DNA from: Planctomycetota bacterium
GTDB lineage: Bacteria > Planctomycetota > PLA2 > JAEUHO01
DNA: 64,000 bases
Direction of reading: 5' to 3'
NCBI GenBank assembly: GCA_029259775.1
Contig: JAJDEN010000058.1
Location: 124,001 to 188,000 of the forward strand
Within the stretch, counting starts at the first letter, position 1. Each line of letters opens with the position of its first letter. Below are positions 51,645 through 60,546 of this stretch, piece by piece. The position numbers and the translations under genes are program-made. The notes below the pieces were generated by a model. It saw nothing but the letters and a program-made list of their open reading frames with translations, was not told the origin of the DNA and made no database searches.

Positions 51645-52826
51645 ATGCATTTGCTCGTCAACGCCAACGTCTTCGCCCCCGAGCCTCTGGGTCTCCAGCA
51701 GGTGCTCGTCGCTGGTGGGCGCGTCGTGTGGATGGGGGCGGAGCGGCCGCAGCTCGATGCACAGCTCGGTGTCGAGGTCCACGATCTCGACGGGCGTGCA
51801 CTCGTGCCCGGCTTCGTCGACGCGCACACGCACCTCTCCGGTGGCGGCGGGGAGACGGGCTACGCGTCTCGCGTGCCGGCACTCGCCCTGTCGCAGCTCA
51901 CGACTGCCGGCGTCACGACGGCCGTCGGCCTGCTCGGCACGGACGACACCGTGCGGACGACGGGCGAACTGCTGGTCTGCGCCCGGGCACTGCGTACGCT
52001 CGGGCTGACGACCTTCTGCTGGACGGGCGGCTACCACCTGCCGCCCGCGACGCTCACCGGCAGCGTGCGCTCGGACCTCGTGCACGTCGACCTCGTGATC
52101 GGTGTCGGCGAGATCGCCATTAGCGATCACCGCTCGAGCCAGCCGACGTTCGATGAGTTCGTTCGCCTCGCGGGCGACGCGCACGTCGGCGGATTGATGA
52201 CGGGCAAAGCAGGCGTGCTGCACCTGCATCTCGGTGACGGCGAGCGCGGACTCGGCCTCGTGCGCGAGGCCATCGCGAAGACCGAGATCCCCGCGCGCGT
52301 GTACCACCCGACGCATGTCAATCGACGACGCGCCCTGTTCGAGGAAGCCCTGGCCATCGTGCCTGACGGCGTGACGATCGACGTCACGGCCTTCCCGCCG
52401 GATGACGACGCAGACGTCGTGGCCGCGGACGAAGCAGTGGCGCGCTACCTGGCGACGGACCTGCCGCCCGAGCGCCTCACCCTCAGCTCGGATGGCGGCG
52501 GCTGCCTGCCGGAGTTCGACGCGGAGGGTCGAGCCGTCGGCATGGGCGTCGGGGAACCGTCCGAACTCGCCGCGACGCTCGCCCGTCTCCTGGTGCGAGG
52601 CATCCCGCTCGAGAGCGCGCTGCGGCCGTTCACGTCGAATCCGGCAGATCACCTACGCCTGGCCGGCAAGGGCCGCATCGCCGTGGACGGCGACGCCGAC
52701 CTCGTCGTGCTGGGCGCGAATCATGCCGTCACGGACGTGATGGCCCTGGGCCGCTGGATGGTGCGCGACGGCGCGCCCGTCGTGCGCGGCCCGTTCGAAC
52801 ATCAGCCGGAGGGCGGGGCGTCTTGA
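51645..52826 (+). CDS. iadA: Isoaspartyl dipeptidase
   Basis: 393 residues. An amidohydrolase barrel: PGFVDAHTHLSGGGGETGYA gives the first metal histidines, and LTTAGVTTAVGLLGTD, EIAISDHRSSQP, HLHLGD, YHPTHVNR and SSDGGG follow, the sequence order of IadA. It splits beta-aspartyl dipeptides, the product of cyanophycinase. It opens an operon with cphB and cphA, so its role in cyanophycin turnover is well supported. Confidence 0.9.
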   Translation: MHLLVNANVFAPEPLGLQQVLVAGGRVVWMGAERPQLDAQLGVEVHDLDGRALVPGFVDAHTHLSGGGGETGYASRVPALALSQLTTAGVTTAVGLLGTDDTVRTTGELLVCARALRTLGLTTFCWTGGYHLPPATLTGSVRSDLVHVDLVIGVGEIAISDHRSSQPTFDEFVRLAGDAHVGGLMTGKAGVLHLHLGDGERGLGLVREAIAKTEIPARVYHPTHVNRRRALFEEALAIVPDGVTIDVTAFPPDDDADVVAADEAVARYLATDLPPERLTLSSDGGGCLPEFDAEGRAVGMGVGEPSELAATLARLLVRGIPLESALRPFTSNPADHLRLAGKGRIAVDGDADLVVLGANHAVTDVMALGRWMVRDGAPVVRGPFEHQPEGGAS

Positions 52827-52877
52827 CGGCGCGTCGCGCGCCCTGCACCCTGCCTCTCGCACACCGGAGCATCTCCC

Positions 52878-53720
52878 TTGAGCAACCGCAGCGAACCTTC
52901 CGACGGCCGGCGCGGCTACATCGTCCCGATCGGCGGCGCGGAAGAGCGCAGGCGCGATGCGCGCATCCTGAAGCGCTTCGTGCGCGAGTGCGGCGGCTCG
53001 GATGCGCACATCGCGATCATTCCCACGGCTTCGCAACTCTCGGAGACCGGCACGAACTACGAGCGCACCTTCGAGCGCATTGGCGTCGGCCGCGTCACGT
53101 CCTTGCCGTACGAGCAGCGCGAGGACTGCAAGCGCGAGGACTGGCTGGCCGTGCTCGAGGAGGCGGACGGCGTCTTCCTCACCGGCGGCAACCAACTGCG
53201 CTTGTCGACGACGCTCGGCGGCACGATCGTGGCGAGCACGCTCCGCCGTCGCAACCGCGAGGGCCAGCACATCGCCGGCACCTCCGCCGGCGCGGCGATC
53301 CTGTCGGAGCACATGATCGCGTTCGGCGATGAGGGCTCGACGCCGCGCGCCGACATGGTCACCCTGGCCCCAGGCTTGGGCCTCACCGACCGCTTGATCG
53401 TCGATCAGCACTTCCGTCAGCGGGACCGCCTCGGACGCTTGCTGACGGCGCTCGCCTACAACCCGAAGGCCATCGGCATCGGGCTCGATGAGAACACCGC
53501 GGCGTTCTTGCGTCCGGACGATGTGATCGAGGTGCGCGGCTCGGGCGCCTTGACGATCGTCGATCCCGAAGACGTGGCCTACACGTCCATGGACTCCTCA
53601 CACCAGGACGACCCCGTGTGCATCATCGGCCTGCGTGTGCACGTTCTGACCGACGGCGCGACGTTCGACCTGAATACGCGCGTCGCCACGCCGCCGCAGC
53701 AAGCTGTGAGAGGCAGGTAA
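52878..53720 (+). CDS. cphB: Cyanophycinase
   Basis: 280 residues from a TTG at 52878 with GGAG eight bases upstream. Peptidase S51 family: IVPIGGAEER, ITPTASQ-type (AIIPTASQLS), VFLTGGNQLRL, then GTSAGAAILSEHMI with the catalytic Ser, and QHFRQRDRLGRLLTAL. It releases beta-Asp-Arg dipeptides from cyanophycin granules. Four bases upstream of cphA. Confidence 0.93.
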   Translation: MSNRSEPSDGRRGYIVPIGGAEERRRDARILKRFVRECGGSDAHIAIIPTASQLSETGTNYERTFERIGVGRVTSLPYEQREDCKREDWLAVLEEADGVFLTGGNQLRLSTTLGGTIVASTLRRRNREGQHIAGTSAGAAILSEHMIAFGDEGSTPRADMVTLAPGLGLTDRLIVDQHFRQRDRLGRLLTALAYNPKAIGIGLDENTAAFLRPDDVIEVRGSGALTIVDPEDVAYTSMDSSHQDDPVCIIGLRVHVLTDGATFDLNTRVATPPQQAVRGR

Positions 53721-53723
53721 GGC

Positions 53724-56510
53724 ATGCGCATCCTCGACACCTCCGTCTATCTCGGCCCGAACCTGCACGCCCTCTTCCGCGTGATCCGCATGCGCGTCGA
53801 TCTGGGAGCTCTCGAGGCATGGCCGACGGCCAAGCTGGGCGAGGATTTCATCGACCCCCTGCTTGCTGCCCTGCCGGATCTGGCCGAGCACGGGTGCAGC
53901 TACGGGGAAGTCGGCGGCTTCCTGCGCCGTCTGCGTGAGGACGAAGGCACCTGGCTCGGGCACGTACTCGAGCATGTGGCGATCGAGCTGCAGAACATGG
54001 CTGGCGGTGACGTCACCTTCGGCAAGACACGCTCCACCGACGACGAGGGCATCTACACCGTCGTGTACGAGTACGAGCAGCGGGACGTCGGCCTCGAAGC
54101 CGGCAAGCTCGCACTTCAGATCATCTGCTCGCGGCTCCCCGATGGCATCCGCCCGGAGCGGTCGGTGCCGGACGACTTCGACCTCACGGAGGCGCTGGAT
54201 GACTTCATCCGCTTCGCGCAGCGCCGCGCGCTCGGTCCGAGCACGGCGTCGCTCGTGAGGGCGGCGGAGGAGCGTGGCATCCCGTTCCTGCGGCTCAACC
54301 GCTACAGCCTCGTGCAGTTCGGCCACGGCAAGTACCAACGCCGCATCCAGGCGACCGTGACCAGCGAGACGCGCCACATCGCCGTCGAGATCGCGAGCGA
54401 CAAGGAAGAGACGAACCATATCCTGGGGGACCTCGGGCTGCCCGTGGCGCGCCAGATGCTCGTCCATGGCGAGGAGCGTGCGGTGCGCGCCGCCGAGCGC
54501 ATTCGCTACCCGGTCGTCGTGAAGCCGCTCGATGCGAACCACGGCCGCGGCTGCTCGACCAACCTCACCACGCCGGATCAGGTGCGCGTCGCCTACGCGG
54601 CCGCCCGTGAGCACGCGCGCTCCGTCCTCGTCGAGAGCTTCATCGAGGGCTTCGATCACCGCATGCTCGTCGTGAACGGCGAGCTGGTCGCGGTCGCGCA
54701 GCGCGTACCCGGCCACGTCGTTGGCGACGGGACGAACACCGTCGAGGCGTTGGTCGAGATCACCAACGCCGATCCGCGGCGCGGCATCGGCCACGAGAAG
54801 GTGCTGACGCAGCTCGAGTTCGATCATCAGGCGCTCCGGCTCCTCGAGCAGAACGGCTTCGCGCGCGACAGCGTGCCTGCCGAGGGCGAGGTCGTCTGGC
54901 TGCGCACGACCGGCAATCTGTCTACGGGCGGTACGGCCGCAGATGTCACGGACAGCGTCCACCCCGACAACCGTCAGATGGCGATCCGCGCCGCCGAGGC
55001 CGTCGGGCTCGACGTGGCGGGTGTGGACTTCCTGACGACCGACATCTCGCGCTCCTACGCCGAGACGGGCGGCGCCATCTGCGAGGTCAACGCCGCGCCC
55101 GGCTTCCGCATGCACGTGGCGCCGAGCGAAGGCACTCCGCGTGACGTCGCGGGCGCGGTCATGGACATGCTCTTCCCGCCGGGCTCGCCGAGCCGCATCC
55201 CGATCGCGGCGGTGACGGGCACGAACGGCAAGACGACGACCGTACGGATGACCGCGCACATCTTCAAGATGGCCCACCACGCCGTGGGCCTCGCCACGAC
55301 GGACGGCGTCTACATCGACGGCCACGCGACGGTCGTGGGCGACCTGACCGGTCCCTCGGCGGCGCGCATGGTCCTGCGCGATCCGTCGGTGGACGTCGCG
55401 GTGCTCGAGACCGCGCGCGGCGGGATGCTCAAGCGCGGCATGGGCTACCGGCGCTGCAACGTAGGTGCCGTGCTCAACGTGCAGGCCGACCACCTGGGGC
55501 TGCGCGGGGTCGACACGCTGGAGCAACTCGCCCAGGTGAAGCGCATCGTCGTCGAGACGGCGCAGGATACGGCCGTGCTCAATGCGGACGACCCGCTCTG
55601 CCTCAAGATGGCGGCGCACTCCGATGCCGAGAACCTCTGCTACGTCACAATGAACCCGCAGCATCCGCTCGTGCGGGAGCACATCCGCTCCGGGGGCTGC
55701 GCGGTCGTACTCGAAGAGGGCATCCGCGGCCACCGGATCGACATCCACGAGCACAACGCGCACATGCCACTGCTCTGGACCAGCGAGATCCCCGCCACGC
55801 TCGACGGACGCGCGATGCACAACGTGCAGAACGCGATGTTCGCCGCGGCCATCACCTTCCGGATGGGCGTATCGCTCGAGGACGTGCGCACGGGCCTCAA
55901 GACGTTCGACACGACGTGGTTCCAGGCTCCCGGTCGGATGAACATCTTCGATGAGCATCCCTTCAAGGTCATCCTCGACTACGGTCACAACCCCTCCGCC
56001 GTCCAGGCCATGGTCGATCTCGTCGACCGGCTGGACGTGAACGGCCGTCGGATGGTCGTACTCGCGGCCCCTGGCGATCGCCGTGACGAAGACGTCGCCG
56101 AGATTGCCGGCATCGCGGCCGGTCACTTCGACCACTACGTCCTGCGGCGCGACGACACGCTGCGCGGCCGCGGGGCGGACGAGATCCCGGAGATGCTCGC
56201 GAAGCACCTGCGGGAGGCCGGCGTCGACGAGGCACGGATCGAGATCATCCCCGACGAGGCGAGCGCCGTCGACGCGGCCCTCGCCCGCGCCGGCCAGGAT
56301 GACCTCCTGCTGGTCTTTGGCGACGACATCGGTCGCTGCTGGCGGCAGATCACCGAGTTCACGCCGTCCGGTGAGCGCGCCGCCGCCGCCTCGACCGTCA
56401 CGCCCTTGCCCCCGCCCGTACCTATGGCCGCGGTGGACGTCGGCGCGCAGGAGTTCGTGCACGACGAGCGCGGGGTGCACCTCGCGCGTGACGTCGAGGA
56501 CTCCGACTAG
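53724..56510 (+). CDS. cphA: Cyanophycin synthetase
   Basis: 928 residues in the CphA order: N-terminal domain (1-160), ATP-grasp (about 210-480; KPLDANHGRGCSTNLTT, EVNAAPGFRMH), then the Mur-ligase domain with P-loop VTGTNGKTTT at 497-506, LETARGGMLKRGMGY and YGHNPSAVQAM. It polymerises Asp and Arg into multi-L-arginyl-poly-L-aspartate, a nitrogen store. It lies between cyanophycinase and a second Mur-like ligase. Confidence 0.95.
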   Translation: MRILDTSVYLGPNLHALFRVIRMRVDLGALEAWPTAKLGEDFIDPLLAALPDLAEHGCSYGEVGGFLRRLREDEGTWLGHVLEHVAIELQNMAGGDVTFGKTRSTDDEGIYTVVYEYEQRDVGLEAGKLALQIICSRLPDGIRPERSVPDDFDLTEALDDFIRFAQRRALGPSTASLVRAAEERGIPFLRLNRYSLVQFGHGKYQRRIQATVTSETRHIAVEIASDKEETNHILGDLGLPVARQMLVHGEERAVRAAERIRYPVVVKPLDANHGRGCSTNLTTPDQVRVAYAAAREHARSVLVESFIEGFDHRMLVVNGELVAVAQRVPGHVVGDGTNTVEALVEITNADPRRGIGHEKVLTQLEFDHQALRLLEQNGFARDSVPAEGEVVWLRTTGNLSTGGTAADVTDSVHPDNRQMAIRAAEAVGLDVAGVDFLTTDISRSYAETGGAICEVNAAPGFRMHVAPSEGTPRDVAGAVMDMLFPPGSPSRIPIAAVTGTNGKTTTVRMTAHIFKMAHHAVGLATTDGVYIDGHATVVGDLTGPSAARMVLRDPSVDVAVLETARGGMLKRGMGYRRCNVGAVLNVQADHLGLRGVDTLEQLAQVKRIVVETAQDTAVLNADDPLCLKMAAHSDAENLCYVTMNPQHPLVREHIRSGGCAVVLEEGIRGHRIDIHEHNAHMPLLWTSEIPATLDGRAMHNVQNAMFAAAITFRMGVSLEDVRTGLKTFDTTWFQAPGRMNIFDEHPFKVILDYGHNPSAVQAMVDLVDRLDVNGRRMVVLAAPGDRRDEDVAEIAGIAAGHFDHYVLRRDDTLRGRGADEIPEMLAKHLREAGVDEARIEIIPDEASAVDAALARAGQDDLLLVFGDDIGRCWRQITEFTPSGERAAAASTVTPLPPPVPMAAVDVGAQEFVHDERGVHLARDVEDSD

Positions 56511-56518
56511 GGGCCCAC

Positions 56519-58171
56519 GTGAAGCTCCTCGACTCCAGGCGCCTCACCGGCGCGAACCTGATCATGCAGGGCCCGGGGCCCGTCATGGACATCGAGGCTT
56601 CGGATGCCGAGGTCGGGAGCGTGGTTGCCGCCTGGCGCGCGCGTCTTGGTCGCATGCTTCCGGCGCTCGGCTGGGAGGCCGCGACGCTGGTGGAGCGTCG
56701 CTTCCCTGGCGGCATCAGCCTGGCCTTCGACGCGCCGATCGACGTGCTCTACGCCGCGTGCGAGGTCAACGAGTGGGCGCTCGAAGGCGGCGACTTCGAT
56801 GCGGCACGGGAGCGTCTGACGAAGGCGATCGAGGACGAGGCTCGCCCCGCGCTGCTGGCCCTGCGCGACGCCGCGGCGGCACGTGGCGTTGCGTTCCTGT
56901 GGGACGACGATGACGTCTCCGTGGGCTTGGGGACGGGCTGCCGCACGTGGCCTGTCGACGGTCTGCCCGCTCCAGCCGACGTGGATTGGGCCTCCGTGCA
57001 CGACATCCCCGTCGTGATGGTCACCGGCACGAATGGCAAGTCCACGACCGTGCGGTTGCTCGCCGCCATGGTGACCGCCGACGGCAAGGTGCCGGGGCTG
57101 TCCTCCACGGACTGGATCCGTGTCGGCGATGACGTCATCGACACGGGCGACTACTCCGGTCCGGGGGGCGCGCGCGCCGTCCTCCGAGATGCGCGCTGTG
57201 AAGTCGCGCTCCTCGAGACCGCGCGCGGCGGCATGCTGCGGCGTGGTCTGGGCTTCGAACACGCCGACGCGGTCGCGGTGCTCAACGTCGCCGAGGACCA
57301 CCTGGGCGAGTGGGGGATCGGCGACCTTGCTGGTCTTGTCGAGACGAAGTTCCTCGTCGAGCAGGGCCTGCGGGACGGCGGCACGCTGATCCTGAACGCC
57401 GACGAAGCGCCGGTGCGCGAGCGCGGCCGGCGTTCGGGCGCGACGTCGAAGCTCTGGTTCAGTCTGGACGCCGGCAATCCGGTCGTCCGTGAAGCCGACG
57501 GCGCCGCGTTCGTCGATGGCGACGGCTTCCTGTGCTTGCGCCGCGGGGGCGTCGTCGATGCCCTCGTTGCCGAGGCGGCTGCGCCGGTCACGCTCGGGGG
57601 CAAGGCACGCTTCAACACGTCGAACGCCCTGGCCGCCGCGGCGCTCGCTACCTGCGTTGGGATCGCCCCGGAGGCGATCCGCGCCGGGCTCACCACGTTC
57701 GAGAGCTCCCCGGCGCTCAACCCCGGGCGCGGCAACCTGTTCGAGATCGACGGCGTCTCGGTGCTGGCGGACTTCGCCCACAACCCCCATGGAGCGCACG
57801 CTCTTCTGACGATGGCGCGCGCCTTCGGGGCGTCGCGCATCGCCGTGCTGCTCGGCCAGGCCGGGGATCGCACCGACGACGAGGTGCGCAGCCTCGTCGA
57901 GGCGACTTGGGCGGCGAAGCCGGACCTGATGATCGTGAAGGCGATGGCGCGCCAGCTCCGCGGGCGGCCCGAGGGCGAGATGACGGCGCTCATCGAGAGC
58001 GAGCTGCTCCGCGCGGGGGCCCCGGCCGATCGCATCGAGCACGCCGCGTCGGAGCTGGAGGCCGCCGAGCGCGCCCTGGCCTGGGCACGTCCCGGCGACC
58101 TGCTGCTGCTCCTCTTGCATGCGCAGCGCGCCGAGGTCCTGGACCTGCTCGCGACACGCGCCGGCGTCTGA
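56519..58171 (+). CDS. Mur-ligase-type protein related to the C-terminal half of CphA
   Basis: 550 residues, GTG start eight bases after cphA. It has VTGTNGKSTTV near 167-177 and LETARGGMLRRGLGFEHAD, VAVLNVAEDHLGEWG and ADFAHNPHGAHALLTMA, like the Mur domain of CphA, but no ATP-grasp domain. The first 165 residues have another, unnamed fold. A second ligase beside cphA could extend, cap or vary the polymer (CphA2-like), but CphA2 keeps its ATP-grasp, so this is a different protein. Confidence 0.8.
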   Translation: MKLLDSRRLTGANLIMQGPGPVMDIEASDAEVGSVVAAWRARLGRMLPALGWEAATLVERRFPGGISLAFDAPIDVLYAACEVNEWALEGGDFDAARERLTKAIEDEARPALLALRDAAAARGVAFLWDDDDVSVGLGTGCRTWPVDGLPAPADVDWASVHDIPVVMVTGTNGKSTTVRLLAAMVTADGKVPGLSSTDWIRVGDDVIDTGDYSGPGGARAVLRDARCEVALLETARGGMLRRGLGFEHADAVAVLNVAEDHLGEWGIGDLAGLVETKFLVEQGLRDGGTLILNADEAPVRERGRRSGATSKLWFSLDAGNPVVREADGAAFVDGDGFLCLRRGGVVDALVAEAAAPVTLGGKARFNTSNALAAAALATCVGIAPEAIRAGLTTFESSPALNPGRGNLFEIDGVSVLADFAHNPHGAHALLTMARAFGASRIAVLLGQAGDRTDDEVRSLVEATWAAKPDLMIVKAMARQLRGRPEGEMTALIESELLRAGAPADRIEHAASELEAAERALAWARPGDLLLLLLHAQRAEVLDLLATRAGV

Positions 58172-58263
58172 TCGTTGCGCCCCGGCGCCCACCCGGGCGC
58201 GAATACCGCAGATCCGGCGAAAGGCCCTCCGCGCAACGCCGCTGGAGGTGTTGTGAGGGCACC

Positions 58264-60492
58264 TTGACGAAGCGCAGTGACGATCATCCGCTGGCCATGT
58301 CGCACACCGGATCGTTCGGTGAGGCGGCGACAGCCGCCGGCGCGCGGCCCGTGTTCCGGGCGCGCCACCGCCGGCATGCGCGGCTCGCCCGCCTCTGGCC
58401 GCTCGTCGCGATGCTGCTCCTGGTGCTCGGCCCCGTCGCTGGCTGGCTCGCGTACAACCTCGCCGCGGACACGATCGAGCAACGCACGCAGCTGCGCTTC
58501 GAAGAAGAGCTGCAGTTGCGGGCCCAGAAGATCCAGGAGCAGATCACCTCCTACGCCGAGGTCCTGCATTCATGCCACGGGCTGTACGACGCGTCCGAGC
58601 ACGTCACGCAGGCGGAGTTCGGGACCTTCACACAGCAAGCGCGCGGTCGCCATCCCTGCATCGACGCCGTGGCATGGGCGCCGCGCAGCGAGATCGATGG
58701 TCAGCCGAGCTTCCGCCTTGCCTACATCGAGCCGCTCGAGAGGCACCGCCAGCTGCTGCGCATGGATCTCCTCGAGAGCGACGGCATCCGCCAGGCCCTG
58801 CAGGCGGCGCTGGGCGAGACGCAACCCGTGATCACGGCACCGGTGGTCGGAGCGCTCTCCGGCCACTCTGCCTCGGCGCACGGGCTGCTGGTTCTGGCCG
58901 TGCACGCCATTCGCAGCGACGGCAGTCAGGGCGCGCCGCGCGGGGCCGTCGTGCTCTCGTTCGACTTCGCGGACCTGATGGCGGCCGGTAGCGTGGCTGG
59001 GAGTCCGCGCGGCATGCGCCTCTTCTTGTTCGACGTGACGGCCGGCGACACGGCGCAACTCGCCGGCGTCGACGGCAAGGTCACGGAGGTCGCCCCGGGC
59101 TTCTCGGCCCAGACCCAGCTGGAGGTGGGGGGGCGGACGTGGCGCTTGAGCGCGCTTCCGACCCAGCACTTCCTGGCTCTGCACGAAAGCCGCGCGCCGC
59201 TGGGCATCGCGGCGGCCGTGTTCCTCGTCTGGGAGCCACTTGCGGGTCTTCTCCTCGCGCTCAGCCACGCGTCACGCAGCAACGCCGTTCGTCGCCAGGG
59301 CCGCAATGTGGCGCGCATCATGCAGAGCCTCGGTGAGGGCGTGGTCGTGGCGGCCGCTGACGGGCACGTACGTCTGGCCAACGCGGCCGCGCGCGTGCTC
59401 TTCGGCACTGTGATGGACGACAAGAGTGCGCGTGACTTCGAGCGCGCCGTGCGTTTCGAGCGCGGGGACGACAAGGGCCCCTTCCTGTCGGAGGACGCTC
59501 CCCTCCGGCGCGCGATGCGAGGTGAGGTCTTCGACCAGGAACGGTGCATCGTCTACACGCCCTCGCGGCCCTCCGGCGTGCACGTGAGTGTCAACGGCAG
59601 CCCGCTTCGGGACGAGTGGGGCAACCTGCTGGGTGGTGTCCTCGCGATTCGCGATGACACGGAGCGGCGTCAGGCCGAGGACGAGCTGCGCGCGAAGGAC
59701 GCGAAGCTGCGCCAGCGTCAGGTGGAGATGGACCTCGCCGCCGACGTGCAGAAGGGGTTCTACCCGTCCGCGCCACCCGACCTCGAGGGCCTCGACGTTT
59801 CCGGAGCCGTGCGGCCCGCGGACGAGACGTGCGGCGACTACTACGACTTCCTCGAGCTTCCGGATGGTTCGCTCCTGCTCGCCATCGGCGACGTGAGTGG
59901 CCACGGCCTGGGCCCGGCGCTGGTCATGGCGGAGACGCGCGCCTACGTGCGTTCGCTCGCCCGGGCGGGAAACTCACCGGGCGAGATCCTCGAGCTCTGC
60001 AACGCGCAGCTCTGCGCTGACCTGGCGGACGATCTCTTCGTGACCATGCTGCTCATCCGCGTCAGCAAGGACGCCCGGCAACTCAGCTACGCCAGCGCGG
60101 GGCACACCCCGGCGCTGCTCCTGTCTGCGGACGGGGACCTCAAGCGCGAGATGGCCCGCAGCGGCCCTCCGCTTGGGATCGTCGAGGGGGCTCGCTACCG
60201 CATGGACGAAGGCACGGCCTTCGAGGATGACGACGTGCTGATCCTGATGACCGACGGTGTCACCGAGGCCGCGTCGGACGACGGGTCCTACTTCGAGGAA
60301 GAGGGCGTGCTGGAGGCGGCTCGTCGGCACCGCCAGCACGGCTCGGCGCGCATCCTGCGCGAGATCCATGGGGCGCTCGATGGCTTCGCCGGCGAGCGGA
60401 GTCGTCGGGATGACGTCACCCTCGTCGTCTGCAAGCGCACGGCGATGGTCGAAGCACCCGTGCACCGCGGCTTCCCCGCCACCAGGCGCTAG
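58264..60492 (+). CDS. Membrane-bound CHASE/PAS SpoIIE-type phosphatase
   Basis: 742 residues from a TTG at 58264 with GAGGG five bases upstream; an ATG at 58297 is a shorter option. Two TM helices (about 52-75 and 320-345) flank a periplasmic CHASE-like sensor (LGLYDASEHVTQAEFGTFTQ-type). A PAS domain (RIMQSLGEGVVVAAADGHVR) follows, then a PP2C/SpoIIE catalytic domain: AADETCGDYYDFL-type (PADETCGDYYDFLELPDGS), AIGDVSGHGLGPALVMA and LMTDGVTEA. It would dephosphorylate an anti-anti-sigma factor on sensing a ligand. Confidence 0.87.
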   Translation: MTKRSDDHPLAMSHTGSFGEAATAAGARPVFRARHRRHARLARLWPLVAMLLLVLGPVAGWLAYNLAADTIEQRTQLRFEEELQLRAQKIQEQITSYAEVLHSCHGLYDASEHVTQAEFGTFTQQARGRHPCIDAVAWAPRSEIDGQPSFRLAYIEPLERHRQLLRMDLLESDGIRQALQAALGETQPVITAPVVGALSGHSASAHGLLVLAVHAIRSDGSQGAPRGAVVLSFDFADLMAAGSVAGSPRGMRLFLFDVTAGDTAQLAGVDGKVTEVAPGFSAQTQLEVGGRTWRLSALPTQHFLALHESRAPLGIAAAVFLVWEPLAGLLLALSHASRSNAVRRQGRNVARIMQSLGEGVVVAAADGHVRLANAAARVLFGTVMDDKSARDFERAVRFERGDDKGPFLSEDAPLRRAMRGEVFDQERCIVYTPSRPSGVHVSVNGSPLRDEWGNLLGGVLAIRDDTERRQAEDELRAKDAKLRQRQVEMDLAADVQKGFYPSAPPDLEGLDVSGAVRPADETCGDYYDFLELPDGSLLLAIGDVSGHGLGPALVMAETRAYVRSLARAGNSPGEILELCNAQLCADLADDLFVTMLLIRVSKDARQLSYASAGHTPALLLSADGDLKREMARSGPPLGIVEGARYRMDEGTAFEDDDVLILMTDGVTEAASDDGSYFEEEGVLEAARRHRQHGSARILREIHGALDGFAGERSRRDDVTLVVCKRTAMVEAPVHRGFPATRR

Positions 60493-60546
60493 GTCGCAGG
60501 CATCTGGCTGGTTGCGCTTCCTGCCCGGACCCTGCAGGATGCGCGC

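Noticed and set aside
53598..56480. 960-residue minus-strand reading frame
   Set aside because: Shadow of cphA in high-GC DNA: the sequence is Arg/His/Asp-rich without domains, and the plus strand has a perfect CphA.
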